NCBI GenBank assembly: GCA_902800345.1
Contig: CADCDO010000043.1
Location: 1-48,566 of the forward strand
Origin: Fibrobacter succinogenes
Lineage (GTDB): Bacteria; Fibrobacterota; Fibrobacteria; Fibrobacterales; Fibrobacteraceae
DNA length: 48,566 bases
Direction of reading: 5' to 3'
In this document: positions 26,800 through 35,961 of the stretch, one piece after another
Numbering within the stretch: the first letter of the stretch is position 1
Layout: every line of letters begins with the position of its first letter
Translations under genes and position numbers: made by a program
Notes under the pieces: generated by a model
What the model saw: the letters and a program-made list of their open reading frames with translations, nothing else
Told to the model about the DNA's origin: nothing
Database searches by the model: none

Positions 26800-27924
26800 T
26801 TACAAGCAGAACCTCTTAAACCACATTTGGAATACGGGGTCACTTATAAACAATCCAGATTCCCGCATTTCAACCAAATCACGGTCGATAAGAATTTTCT
26901 TTATTTTAGCAATGTTTGATTTTGTTCCCAAGCGAAATTCATCCATAATATTCTTTGATGTAAATTCTTCATGAACTCCGCTGGCAAGAGCTCGAAGCAT
27001 ATTCATCTGATAGCTCGTCAACCCTTCGGTCTGCTGCATAAACAAAGCCGCATTTTGAGAAATAAGCTCCGTAACAGCACTATCTACAATTTTAGAAGTT
27101 ACATTCTTTTCCGTTTTCAGCATCACAAGCCACGCCAATTGCTGTACATAAGAGGAATAACCATCTACTTCATTACATATACGAGCGGCCAATTCTTCAC
27201 TAATGACAAGCCCTTGCTGTTTAAACTTTTTACAAATAAACGGCACCCATTTCTTTACTGGAATAACGCCAAGATAGATAGCATCGCCAAACTGGAAAAA
27301 AGGCATGCTTTTATTCTGAAAGATGTTGGTCATTAAATGCTTTTTGCTACCGAACAAGCAGTAAGAAACATTTTGCTGTAACTGCCACACACTGCGAAAT
27401 CTTTTTTGGACAGTCACGGACTCAGGGAACTCCCCTATTTGCTGAAACTCATCTATGCAAACAACAATATGCTTTTCTTGTTTTTTTGCAATAATTTCAG
27501 CCAATTGCAAAATCTGTTCGGGAGCATATTCCTTTGGCGTAATCCCTAACGAAACAGAATAATCCGTTGTAGGGTCTGGGCTAAGGGTAATTCTTGGAGA
27601 AACTCGTCCAAGAAACGTCTTGACATTTTGCAAGAATAAATCCAGCTTTGACGAAGTCTGCTGAAGTACGGCAGCAGCAAGCTTATTATAGAAGTCGTAT
27701 TCACTACGACAATCAAAAATATCGAGGTAAACTACAGATACCTTTTTCTTATCGACCAAGTTTTTGACATGACGAACCAAAGACGTCTTGCCAATTCGTC
27801 GGTTCGAAATAAGCAAAGTGTTTACGCCATGTTCAAAATTAGCCTTGAGCCTTTTAGTTTCCTCTTCACGATCCGTAAAGTTTTCACCCTCAACGGAAGC
27901 TCCATATATAAAAGCATCTGCCAT
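26800..27924 (-). CDS. Archaeal-type ATPase domain protein (PF01637-like) with C-terminal winged helix
   Basis: This 374-residue protein opens with the family signature FTDREEE (about 16-22). It has a Walker A motif NRRIGKTS (41-48) and Walker B VVCIDE with Asp158 and Glu159. The C-terminal 80 residues (SYQMNMLRALASG, SKNIMDEFRLG, LIDRDLVEMRESGLFISDPVFQMWF) look like a winged helix, often found in this family. These STAND-like or AAA ATPases occur in mobile and stress-related loci; the exact function is unknown. Upstream of ATG 27924 lie three CACC-N4-GGTG palindromes that could bind a regulator, perhaps the winged helix itself (inference). It may form an operon with the zinc-ribbon gene. Confidence 0.82.
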   Translation of the reverse strand: MADAFIYGASVEGENFTDREEETKRLKANFEHGVNTLLISNRRIGKTSLVRHVKNLVDKKKVSVVYLDIFDCRSEYDFYNKLAAAVLQQTSSKLDLFLQNVKTFLGRVSPRITLSPDPTTDYSVSLGITPKEYAPEQILQLAEIIAKKQEKHIVVCIDEFQQIGEFPESVTVQKRFRSVWQLQQNVSYCLFGSKKHLMTNIFQNKSMPFFQFGDAIYLGVIPVKKWVPFICKKFKQQGLVISEELAARICNEVDGYSSYVQQLAWLVMLKTEKNVTSKIVDSAVTELISQNAALFMQQTEGLTSYQMNMLRALASGVHEEFTSKNIMDEFRLGTKSNIAKIKKILIDRDLVEMRESGLFISDPVFQMWFKRFCL

Positions 27925-27966
27925 AATAGACCTCTAGCTATAATATATATAATTTTTTCAAAAGTT

Positions 27967-28017
27967 CACCACTTGGTGTACCAAATAGTTCACCATTCGG
28001 TGGTCCACCATTCGGTG
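27967..28017. promoter_or_regulatory. Cluster of three CACC-N4-GGTG palindromes upstream of the ATPase gene
   Basis: The palindromes are at 27967-27978 (loop ACTT), 27991-28002 (ATTC) and 28006-28017 (ATTC). The first and last are followed by the same GGTGTACCAAATA. They lie 43-93 bases before the ATPase start codon, where operators are expected. The ATPase is the nearest divergent target; the nuo terminator bounds the other side. Confidence 0.6.
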
Positions 28018-28029
28018 TACCAAATAAAA

Positions 28030-28072
28030 AAACAAAAAAAACATCCCGGCTTAATTCAACCGGGACGTTTTT
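28030..28072. terminator. Terminator of the nuo operon (works both ways)
   Basis: TCCCGG (28044-28049) pairs with CCGGGA (28060-28065). On the minus strand it is followed by a long T tract (complement of the A run at 28032-28041), so it ends nuo transcription 45-75 bases after the nuoN stop. T residues at 28068-28072 suit the plus strand as well. Confidence 0.85.
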
Positions 28073-28117
28073 CAATTCATTAGATCCTTCGCGCTTCGCT
28101 CAGGATGACATGTATCA

Positions 28118-29593
28118 TTATCCAATCAATGCATATGCCGGATGGACGCTAATCACGAGGAGCGCGATAGCGGCAACGGCGACCGCAAAGCGGAGCAGAT
28201 AGACGTAAGCGACGTTCACCTTGCAGCTATGTCCGCAGCAAGCATTATCCTTAGCCGGGGCAAAGAGCACGTAGACAATGCGGAGGTAATAGACGGCAGC
28301 CACCAAGGAAAGGCCAAAGCCAGCAATGGCAAGCCAGCCGAGACCTGCGTTGAATGCTTCGGTGAACAGCGTGAACTTGGCGAGGAATCCAGCAACCGGC
28401 GGAAGGCCGGCGAGCGAAGCAAGGCACACGGCAACGCCAAGAGCCACAAACGGGCGGCGGCGACCAGCACCCTGGAGGTCTTCGAGATTTTCCTTGCAAT
28501 CATCCATGCCCGACATGTAGGCAATACCCGTCAAGGCGCCCGCAGAAGCAATGGCGTAGGTGACGAGGAAGTAGAACATCGGACCCATCTGGATTTCGCC
28601 CTTGCCGAGATAATCCGGGAGCAAAAGACCGATGACAATAAAACCAGCGTTCATCACGGCGGAGAACGCCAAGATGCGACGCACGGAATTTTGGGCAAGA
28701 CCGCTAAACGCGCCAATCACCATCGAAAGGAGCGCGACGACCACGATTACATAGAACAAAGCCTGGGACGGATTTGCAACAGTCACTGACTCAGCGAGAT
28801 TCCAAACAGCTTCGGCACCAGAGCGCGTCACGAGAACGCTCACCCAGACAGTTCCGAGAGCGGCAAGAGCACCGACCTTCACGACAGCAGCCATAAAGCC
28901 CGTGACGGCGACAGAGGCGCCCGTATAGACATCGGCCACCCAGAAATGGAGCGGAGCGGCACCGGCCTTGAAGAGGAGACCCGCAATCACAAAGAGCATG
29001 CCCACGCTGTAAATCGCTATGCGGCCGTCAATCACCTGACCGCAGAAATGCGTCGAGCCCGTGGCACCGTAAATCAGCGAAACACCGTAAAGGAAGATGG
29101 CGCTGAAAACTGCACCCGAGACAAAGTACTTGAACACGCCTTCGTTCGCGTTGATATCCTTGCGGCGGATGCCCACAAGTGCGTAAATCGGGAAACTCGT
29201 GAGTTCCATCGCGATGAATAAAGCGACAAAGTCGATTGCCTGAGTCATGAGCAAGGCACCACTTGTTGCAAGCATCATAAGGCCATAAGCTTCGCCACCC
29301 TTGAACTTTTCACGGCCAAGCGTCCACTGGAGCCCCGCAATGCCGAGGAAGCCACACAGGAGGATTGCCATGCAAAGTACGCGACGGACGGGGTCCATGG
29401 CGTAGAGGTTCAAAAGCGTTTCGGTATTGGCGTAATACAATGCGATAGCGCCCATAGCGATGAAAAATGCAGAAACCCAAGGAAGCACCTTGTGCTTGTT
29501 TTCGTCGCCAAAGAACGGCTCGGCAGCAAGAGCGACCATGCCGCCCAGCACAACACAGATAACCGGCAAGAGATAAATAATGTTATTCATCAT
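28118..29593 (-). CDS. nuoN: NADH-quinone oxidoreductase subunit N
   Basis: This 491-residue antiporter-like subunit of the complex I membrane arm has about 14 hydrophobic helices. It keeps the proton-pumping signature region (YFVSGAVFSAIFLYGVSLIYGATGS), a Glu in a membrane helix (MELTSFPIYALVGI), and the GLPPVAGFLAKF loop. It starts at ATG 29593 or the next codon and overlaps the end of nuoM by about 11 bases, so translation is coupled. It is the last gene of the operon. Length is normal. Confidence 0.95.
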   Translation of the reverse strand: MMNNIIYLLPVICVVLGGMVALAAEPFFGDENKHKVLPWVSAFFIAMGAIALYYANTETLLNLYAMDPVRRVLCMAILLCGFLGIAGLQWTLGREKFKGGEAYGLMMLATSGALLMTQAIDFVALFIAMELTSFPIYALVGIRRKDINANEGVFKYFVSGAVFSAIFLYGVSLIYGATGSTHFCGQVIDGRIAIYSVGMLFVIAGLLFKAGAAPLHFWVADVYTGASVAVTGFMAAVVKVGALAALGTVWVSVLVTRSGAEAVWNLAESVTVANPSQALFYVIVVVALLSMVIGAFSGLAQNSVRRILAFSAVMNAGFIVIGLLLPDYLGKGEIQMGPMFYFLVTYAIASAGALTGIAYMSGMDDCKENLEDLQGAGRRRPFVALGVAVCLASLAGLPPVAGFLAKFTLFTEAFNAGLGWLAIAGFGLSLVAAVYYLRIVYVLFAPAKDNACCGHSCKVNVAYVYLLRFAVAVAAIALLVISVHPAYALIG

Positions 29594-31232
29594 CGGAAGC
29601 CCCCTTCACAGTATTTTCATTCGCTTCATCGGCCCCGGAAGCATTGTTTTCCGTCTTCATCTGGGCGATGATAGATGCGCGTTCATCTTCCTTGAAACCA
29701 GCGGCGGCAAGAGTCGAATCCAGCTGGTGGATTTCATCTTCAGTCATCGGAGCGTTGCCCTGATTGATGGAAGCATCGCTCAAAACCTGAGCGGCGGCGG
29801 CATCTTCGGTTTCGTCAGCCTGCATGAGCGAATCCGTCACGAAAGCCGGATGGAAACCGAACACCAGGAGAAGCGCAAGCATAACGCCAATCGAAACGCC
29901 TTCGAGCGGAGACGTGCGACGACCTTCTTCGTATTCACGAGCTTGTTTGCCGAAGATGACCTTCTGGATAAAGCGGAGCATGTAAGCCGCCGAAAGGATC
30001 AAGGTGAAGCCCGCCACGAGAGCCGGAAGCGGCCCCATGTCCCACAAGGAGAGCAGCACCGAGAATTCACCGACGAAGCCCGCCGTACCAGGGACTGCAA
30101 GAGCCATAACGCCCGCAAAACCGAACAGCGTGCTGAACACCGGGTTCTTGGAAGAAAGACCGCCCAGCTGGTCGAGTTCGCGCGTACCCGTCATACGTTC
30201 GGCAATGCCCATCAAAATGAACTGGGCGCCGGCAGAAATGCCATGGGCCACAAGCAGCACAAGCACCGCCGGGAACATGACTTCGGAACCGCTAAAGACG
30301 CCCGCAACAGCGAGGCCCAAATGCCCCATGGAACTGAATGCGAGGAGTTTCTTGCCGTCCGTTGCGCGTAGAGCCATGAGAGCGCCATAGACCGCCGTAA
30401 AGAGGCCAAGCCACATCATGGCTGTAATCGCACTCATCGAAAGCGGGAAAATCGGGAGCACCCAGACGATAAAGCCAAACACGCCCGCCTTGCTCATCGC
30501 ACCCGTGAGGATTGCAGAAAGCGGAGCCGGAGCTTCGGCGTAAGTAATCGCCTGCCAACCGTGGAACGGGAAAATCGGAGTTTTGACAAGGAACGCGAGG
30601 AGGAAGCTCACGAGGAGCAGGTTCTGCGTACCTTCAGGCAAACTCTGGAGAGCAATCGCGAGCGATATGAGCATCGAGTTGTCCGCAATCGTGAGCAAAT
30701 ACCACAACGCGACCATCATCGGAGCAGAACCGACCAGCGTGTAAATCGCGAACGTCATCGCCGCCTTCATTCTGTCCTTGCCACCGAAGCCGGCAATGAG
30801 TACCGCAGCGGGGATGACCATCGCTTCGAAGAAGAAGAAGAACAGCACGGCATCAGCCGCAAGGAAGGTGCCGTTCATGGCGCCCATCAACGAGAAAATG
30901 CCGATAGCGAAATTGCGATAGCTCCTGCTAGTAATCCCGCGGGCAGAAATCAACGCCACGAGAGAAAGTCCGCAAGAGAGGAACACCATCCAGGAGGCAA
31001 GTCCATGATTGTACAAGTAGTAATAGACAGGACCTTTGCAACCAGGGATGCGGAACCATTCGATAGCTTCCGTAGCAACGTTTCCGCCGGCAATGAGAGC
31101 AACAGACATCGCCGTGAAGGCTATGCCCATCAAGATTGCAAGGCGGGAAGAAGACTTGGCGTCTTCCTTGGACGTCATCACCATGAGAATGGCGGCAACG
31201 AACGGGGCGAGGACAAGGAGATGTAACAGCAT
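29583..31232 (-). CDS. nuoM: NADH-quinone oxidoreductase subunit M with acidic C-terminal extension
   Basis: This 549-residue antiporter-like subunit has the expected helices and the GxGGKDRMKAAM(T)F region. It also has FPFHGWQAITYAEAPAPLSAILTGAMSKAGVFG and GTAGFVGEFSVLLSLW, both family hallmarks. The last 80 or so residues, after the final helix, form an acidic Ala/Glu/Asp-rich tail that is not part of the usual subunit. The gene overlaps nuoL by one base (TAATG) and nuoN by about 11 bases. Confidence 0.94.
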   Translation of the reverse strand: MLLHLLVLAPFVAAILMVMTSKEDAKSSSRLAILMGIAFTAMSVALIAGGNVATEAIEWFRIPGCKGPVYYYLYNHGLASWMVFLSCGLSLVALISARGITSRSYRNFAIGIFSLMGAMNGTFLAADAVLFFFFFEAMVIPAAVLIAGFGGKDRMKAAMTFAIYTLVGSAPMMVALWYLLTIADNSMLISLAIALQSLPEGTQNLLLVSFLLAFLVKTPIFPFHGWQAITYAEAPAPLSAILTGAMSKAGVFGFIVWVLPIFPLSMSAITAMMWLGLFTAVYGALMALRATDGKKLLAFSSMGHLGLAVAGVFSGSEVMFPAVLVLLVAHGISAGAQFILMGIAERMTGTRELDQLGGLSSKNPVFSTLFGFAGVMALAVPGTAGFVGEFSVLLSLWDMGPLPALVAGFTLILSAAYMLRFIQKVIFGKQAREYEEGRRTSPLEGVSIGVMLALLLVFGFHPAFVTDSLMQADETEDAAAAQVLSDASINQGNAPMTEDEIHQLDSTLAAAGFKEDERASIIAQMKTENNASGADEANENTVKGASDDE

Positions 31233-33226
31233 TAGAGAGAACCTCCAGTCAAAAGAACAATTGCCATTAACGCAATCAAGCCCAATATGCTAAGGGCAAT
31301 CTGAACGCGGACCTTGCGCACCTGGAACGAAGCGGCACCGTCGCCGAGAATCGTAGCGATTGCACCAATCGTCCACTGAGCAGCCGCAAGAATCTTATCC
31401 ACGACAACATCGCAAATCCATGCGAGCACGTTGACCGGGATAATGCCCACGTACTTGTGGATGGTATCGAACAAGAACGTCCACGTAGCCTTGCCGCCTT
31501 CGGGAGCGGAGCTCCCCTTTGCAACCGGAATACGTGCCTTGGCGTAAAGCTTGTAAGCAATATACATACCGAGCAAAGCAGCAACCGTGCCGAGAGCAGC
31601 AAAGATGACCGGGTTCAGGTGAGCCGTCACGACAGGGGTATTGTAAGCCTGGGCGGCACCGACGACCGGAGCGAGCGTTTCGGCAAAGAACTTGATACCG
31701 ATGGAATCGGCCCAGAGGAAACCAGCGAACACGGCACCCAAAGCGAGAATCACCATCGGGATGAGCATGACAGCCGGAGCTTCATGGATGTGTTCTTCAC
31801 TTTCCTTGGAACCACGGTAGCTACCAAAGAACGTGAGGATAATGAGGCGACCCATATAGACTGCGGTAATCACAGCCGTTGCAAGGCCAACCGCATAGAC
31901 GGCACCGTTCAGCGGAATGTTCGGAATTTCTTGACCAAAAATAGAGAAGCCCGGAATGTACATCGAGCAGTTCATGAACAAGCGTTCAAGAATCAAGTCC
32001 TTGGACCAGAAACCGGCAAAGAACGGGAAGCCGACAATCGCGAGGAACGCGAAAATCATGACGCAAGCCGTGACCGGAGTCTTCTTGAGGAGACCGCCCA
32101 TCTTGCGCATGTCCTGTTCACCGGCGAGAGCATGGATCACGGCACCAGCGCCAAGGAAGAGCGCCGCCTTGAAGAAGGCGTGGGTAAACACGTGGAAGAT
32201 AGAAGCGTCAAAGGCGCAAACACCGGAAGCCATGAACATGTAACCGAGCTGGCTAATCGTGGAGTAAGCAAGCACCTTCTTGATGTCGTTCTGGAAAAGT
32301 CCCGTAACGGCGGCCCAGAAAGCGGTGAGCATGCCGACCACCACGATGATGTCGAGAACGACCGGGAGGAGGGCGAACATGCTGCCGAGACGGGCGAGCA
32401 AATAGACGCCGGAGGTCACCATCGTCGCGGCATGGATCAAGGCAGAAACCGGAGTCGGACCCGCCATGGCATCCGGAAGCCAAGTAAGAAGCGGAATCTG
32501 AGCGGATTTACCCGTGCAACCGATGAAGAACAAGATGCCGGCCACAGAAAGGAACGGAACAACCAGTTCCAAATGGTTTCCGTTAATAATCATTTGGATA
32601 AAGTTCACAAGCGCATCGTAATTGAGGATGGCAGAGCCGCCAATCGTCACGAGGCAGAGCATACCGAGAATGAACCCGATATCGCCCACGCGGTTCACGA
32701 TGAAGGCCTTGTTCGCTGCCTGGCAATTCTTGAGGTCCTTGTTCCAGAAACCGATGAGGAGGTAAGAGCAGAGGCCGACACCTTCCCAACCGAGGAACGT
32801 GAGGAGCAAGTTGTCCGAGAGCACGAGCACGATCATGCTGAACAAGAAGAGGTTGATGTAGGCGAAGTAACGGGCAAAGCCGCGGTCGCCGTGCATGTAA
32901 CCGATCGAGTAAAGCGTGATGAGCGAACCGATGCCCGTCACGAACAAGAGCATGATGCGGGAAAGGCCATCGAACAGGAATCCGATATCCACACGGAACA
33001 TCGGGATGTCAATCCAGTTGCAAAGCGTTTCACGAATGCCGCCATCCGGCATGTTGAGCGAAAGGAGAGCCACCCCAGCAAAAGAGAGTGCCGGGAAGAG
33101 GACTGCGAGAGTTCCAACGAAACCTTCAGCAGGGCCCTTCTTGCTGCCCGAAGAAATAACGGCGATAGCACCGAGTATAATGCATCCCAACAGCGGGAAG
33201 AGAGGTATGAGTCCAAGAGAAATCAT
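31232..33226 (-). CDS. nuoL: NADH-quinone oxidoreductase subunit L
   Basis: This 664-residue largest pump subunit carries the antiporter signature (LLTFLGWEGVGLCSYLLIGFW, then ANKAFIVNRVGDIGF). It also has the proton-channel loop LTWLPDAMAGPTPVSALIHAATMVTSGVYL and the LLKKTPVTACVM helix-breaking region. A long C-terminal part after residue 560 agrees with the lateral helix HL and its terminal anchor. It ends in a TAATG overlap with nuoM and begins 6 bases after nuoK. Confidence 0.96.
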   Translation of the reverse strand: MISLGLIPLFPLLGCIILGAIAVISSGSKKGPAEGFVGTLAVLFPALSFAGVALLSLNMPDGGIRETLCNWIDIPMFRVDIGFLFDGLSRIMLLFVTGIGSLITLYSIGYMHGDRGFARYFAYINLFLFSMIVLVLSDNLLLTFLGWEGVGLCSYLLIGFWNKDLKNCQAANKAFIVNRVGDIGFILGMLCLVTIGGSAILNYDALVNFIQMIINGNHLELVVPFLSVAGILFFIGCTGKSAQIPLLTWLPDAMAGPTPVSALIHAATMVTSGVYLLARLGSMFALLPVVLDIIVVVGMLTAFWAAVTGLFQNDIKKVLAYSTISQLGYMFMASGVCAFDASIFHVFTHAFFKAALFLGAGAVIHALAGEQDMRKMGGLLKKTPVTACVMIFAFLAIVGFPFFAGFWSKDLILERLFMNCSMYIPGFSIFGQEIPNIPLNGAVYAVGLATAVITAVYMGRLIILTFFGSYRGSKESEEHIHEAPAVMLIPMVILALGAVFAGFLWADSIGIKFFAETLAPVVGAAQAYNTPVVTAHLNPVIFAALGTVAALLGMYIAYKLYAKARIPVAKGSSAPEGGKATWTFLFDTIHKYVGIIPVNVLAWICDVVVDKILAAAQWTIGAIATILGDGAASFQVRKVRVQIALSILGLIALMAIVLLTGGSL

Positions 33227-33232
33227 TGCTTA

Positions 33233-33547
33233 CTACCCCTTCATGTTAGAATACGTGTCGGCGTCAACGCTTTCACGGTTGCGGAAAATGAGGATGACCA
33301 TGGCAAGGCCGACGCAAGCTTCGGCTGCGGCGACTGCGATGGAGAACAGCGGAACCACCTGCCCCACAATGCTTGCATCCGCAGGCAGAGTCTTCGCAAA
33401 GCCCACGAAGGAGAGGTTCACGGCGTTCAGGGCAAGTTCAACGCCCATCAGCACAAAGAACACATTGCGGCGGGAGACCGCGACGATAAGGCCGATGGCA
33501 AAGATGACCAAGGCCAAAATCTGAACATATATAGCTTGGAGTTCCAT
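33233..33547 (-). CDS. nuoK: NADH-quinone oxidoreductase subunit K
   Basis: This 104-residue membrane subunit has three helices and the two conserved glutamates in MGVELALNAVNL and AVAAAEACVGLAMVILIFR. It overlaps nuoJ by one base. Length is typical (about 100). Confidence 0.95.
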   Translation of the reverse strand: MELQAIYVQILALVIFAIGLIVAVSRRNVFFVLMGVELALNAVNLSFVGFAKTLPADASIVGQVVPLFSIAVAAAEACVGLAMVILIFRNRESVDADTYSNMKG

Positions 33548-34089
33548 TAGTGTTTATCCTCCGTTTTTTCGGAATCCACGGAACCCAGGCGCTTCTTGGC
33601 GAGAAGCACTGCGGCACCCATGGCAGAAAGCAGAAGAACGCCGAGGACTTCGAAAAGCACGAAGTAACCCGGGCCTGTCTGAGCTACATCAAAGAGAGTC
33701 TTGGAAGTGATTGCCACAGAACCGCGAATCGTTGCAACATCGAAATCGAACGAAGAGCGGACAAAGGCAAATCCCACGAGACCGGCAAGCACGATGACGG
33801 CCGGAATCACAAAGAGCGAAACCTTGTCGAACATCGGAGTCTTCGAGTCGCGAGCGCCGTTCAGCACCATAATCACGAACGTGAGGAGCATCATGATGGC
33901 ACCGGCATAGACCATAATCTGCACGACGCCGAGGAACGGGCTTCCGAGAAGGCCGTAAATACCGGCAAGCGACACCATCGAGCATACCAGCGAAAGGGCG
34001 CCGTAAAGCGGGTGCCTGGAGAGGAGCACGCAAACGGCACTGCCGACTGCGATAATCGAGAGGACAATGAAATAAATCAATGCGAGCAT
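33547..34089 (-). CDS. nuoJ: NADH-quinone oxidoreductase subunit J
   Basis: This 180-residue five-helix membrane subunit contains the family motif PFLGVVQIMVYAGAIMMLLTFVIM. This is the pi-bulge helix linked to the quinone site. The C-terminal helix (LFEVLGVLLLSAMGAAVLLAKK) is present. It is flanked by one-base overlaps with nuoK and nuoI. Confidence 0.94.
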   Translation of the reverse strand: MLALIYFIVLSIIAVGSAVCVLLSRHPLYGALSLVCSMVSLAGIYGLLGSPFLGVVQIMVYAGAIMMLLTFVIMVLNGARDSKTPMFDKVSLFVIPAVIVLAGLVGFAFVRSSFDFDVATIRGSVAITSKTLFDVAQTGPGYFVLFEVLGVLLLSAMGAAVLLAKKRLGSVDSEKTEDKH

Positions 34090-34655
34090 TATTTTACCTC
34101 CATGCCCCAGACCTTGCGGGCCTCGGCATTCTTTGTACCGCCCGGAGCCATCTGGCTCTGTTCGTCATCCGGGTAATCCTTCGGATCCCAGTTGGTGAGA
34201 TCGTAAAGGTGTGCCACGAAGTCTTCGCGGGAACGGTGTTCGAAAATAATTTGCTTTGTATCCATGCGGAGGGCATCGACCGGGCAGGCTTCGGCGCAAA
34301 GGCCGCAGAACACGCAAGTCAAGTGGTCGATGTCAAAACGCATCACGCGCTTTTCGATACGCGGGTCATCGCTCTGCGTCGCTTCGATGAAAATGCAGTG
34401 GGCAGGGCAAGCCGCTGCGCACATGCCGCAAGCGACACAACGTGGCGTACCATCCGGGCGAAGCATCAAACGGTGCCTGGCACGGTAGGTGTTGCGGACT
34501 TCAGGCTTACCTTCCGGGTAAGAAATCGTCGGAAGTTCTTCGTAGCGGAACAAGCCGCGGGCCGCATGCTTAAGGGTTGTCCACAGACCGCGAATCGCCT
34601 CGAAAATGTAAAGGCGTTCGATGATGGTCATCGGTTTTTGCTTAATAACGCGCAT
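34089..34655 (-). CDS. nuoI: NADH-quinone oxidoreductase subunit I
   Basis: This 188-residue ferredoxin-like subunit carries clusters N6a and N6b. The two motifs CVACGMCAAACPAHCI and CVFCGLCAEACPVDAL supply eight cysteines. The N-terminal part has the membrane-attaching helix. It overlaps nuoJ and nuoH by one base each. The C-terminal tail is slightly longer than average. Confidence 0.96.
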   Translation of the reverse strand: MRVIKQKPMTIIERLYIFEAIRGLWTTLKHAARGLFRYEELPTISYPEGKPEVRNTYRARHRLMLRPDGTPRCVACGMCAAACPAHCIFIEATQSDDPRIEKRVMRFDIDHLTCVFCGLCAEACPVDALRMDTKQIIFEHRSREDFVAHLYDLTNWDPKDYPDDEQSQMAPGGTKNAEARKVWGMEVK

Positions 34656-35961
34656 TAGTTACCCCCTAAAAGTTTTGCAATGACCGCAGTCACCACGAGG
34701 TTGATGAGGGCGATATTCAAGATAGGAAGCGCGGCAGCGTCCAGCGGACCCAAATCCAGACCCAGCAGAAGATGAGGCTCTTTGCAACGAGCACGAGCAA
34801 GTGGATGAGTGCCGTACCGACTGCCGTTGCAAAGCTACCGACAGCAAGTCCGTTCACCACGAAGTTTTCAGGATTGTAGAAGAACCAGGCTGCAACACCG
34901 AGAGCGATAAACACTGCGGTTGCGACCCAGGCCACAATCTTGTAAAGCTTGTATTCCTGGAGGATTTCAAAGCGGTGCGTAAGCTTGGTCGCCTTGAGCT
35001 TTCTGGAATAGCGGTAAATCATGTGGAGGAAAGCGAGAGCGATGAAAGCGAGCACGCCACAGAGAATGGCAAGGGAGCCACCCATGTGTTCCTGCATCGT
35101 TTCGGTCGTCACGAACGGAACCGCATAACCGCCAAGGAACAGCGTCGCAATGAGGAAGCTGTTGATGCAGATGTGCGAGTATTCGCCCATGTAGAAGAGG
35201 CCGAACTGCATAGCGCCATATTCGGTGTGGTAACCGGCAACGAGTTCCGGTTCACCTTCGGCGACGTCGAACGGAGCACGGCCCGTTTCAGCAATGCTTG
35301 CAATGAGGAAGCAGAAGAAAGCGACCGGCTGGGCGACGATGCCCCACACGTGATGTTCCTGCCACTGCACAATGTCCGTGAGGTTGAAGGAACCGGCGAG
35401 GAGCAAGATGCCCATCAGCGAGAGGCCGAGGCAGACTTCGTAACTGATCGTCATGGAGCTCGTACGGAGAGCGCCCAAGAAACTGTACTTGGACTTGGAA
35501 GCCCAACCCGCGAGCATGGCACCGTAAGCCGAGATCGAGGAGAAACCGAAAAGCAAGAGCACGCCCACATCGGAATCGATGATGGAACCTGCAATGCGCA
35601 CTGTTTCGCCACCCCAGTCAAAAATCATCGGGCCAAACCACGGAATGACGCACGGGCTAAGGAACACGATGGCGAACGGAATTGCCGGAGCCACATAGTA
35701 AAGGAACTTGTTCACGCCAGCCGGAGCAAACATTTCCTTGAAGAAGAGCTTAGTACCGTCGCACATGTTCTGCACGTAGCCGAGCAAACGAATCTTTCCG
35801 AAGTACGGAATCTTGATGTAGGAGCGGTTCGGGCCCTGGCGGTCTTGCATAAAGCCAGCGCCACGACGTTCCATCGGGATTAAAAGGAGGATGTAAAGGA
35901 CAGGTACGAAGCAGAAAGCGAACTTCGCAATCGTAATTGCCCATTCAATCATAATATCCAT
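34655..35961 (-). pseudogene. nuoH: NADH-quinone oxidoreductase subunit H, frameshifted near the C-terminus
   Basis: The gene encodes the quinone-site membrane subunit. It is intact from ATG 35961 through MERRGAGFMQDRQGPN and AETGRAPFDVAEGEPELVAGYHTEYGAMQFGLFYMGEY to WVRWTLPRF. The frame then ends three codons later at 34717. The proper last helix (PILNIALINLVVTAVIAKLLGGN) reads in the -1 frame to TAA 34655-34657, which overlaps the nuoI start as TAATG. The conserved block between PRF and the last helix (RYDQLM...GWK...) is missing. About 43 bases appear lost at 34725-34727, judging by family length. All earlier functional residues are present. Either the gene is inactivated or the deletion is an error. 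Confidence 0.88.

Noticed and set aside
31457..33550. Open frame of 697 codons on the plus strand opposite nuoL and nuoK
   Set aside because: Mirror of the codon bias of the real genes on the other strand. The translation is rich in Arg, Glu and His with no domain or membrane logic.
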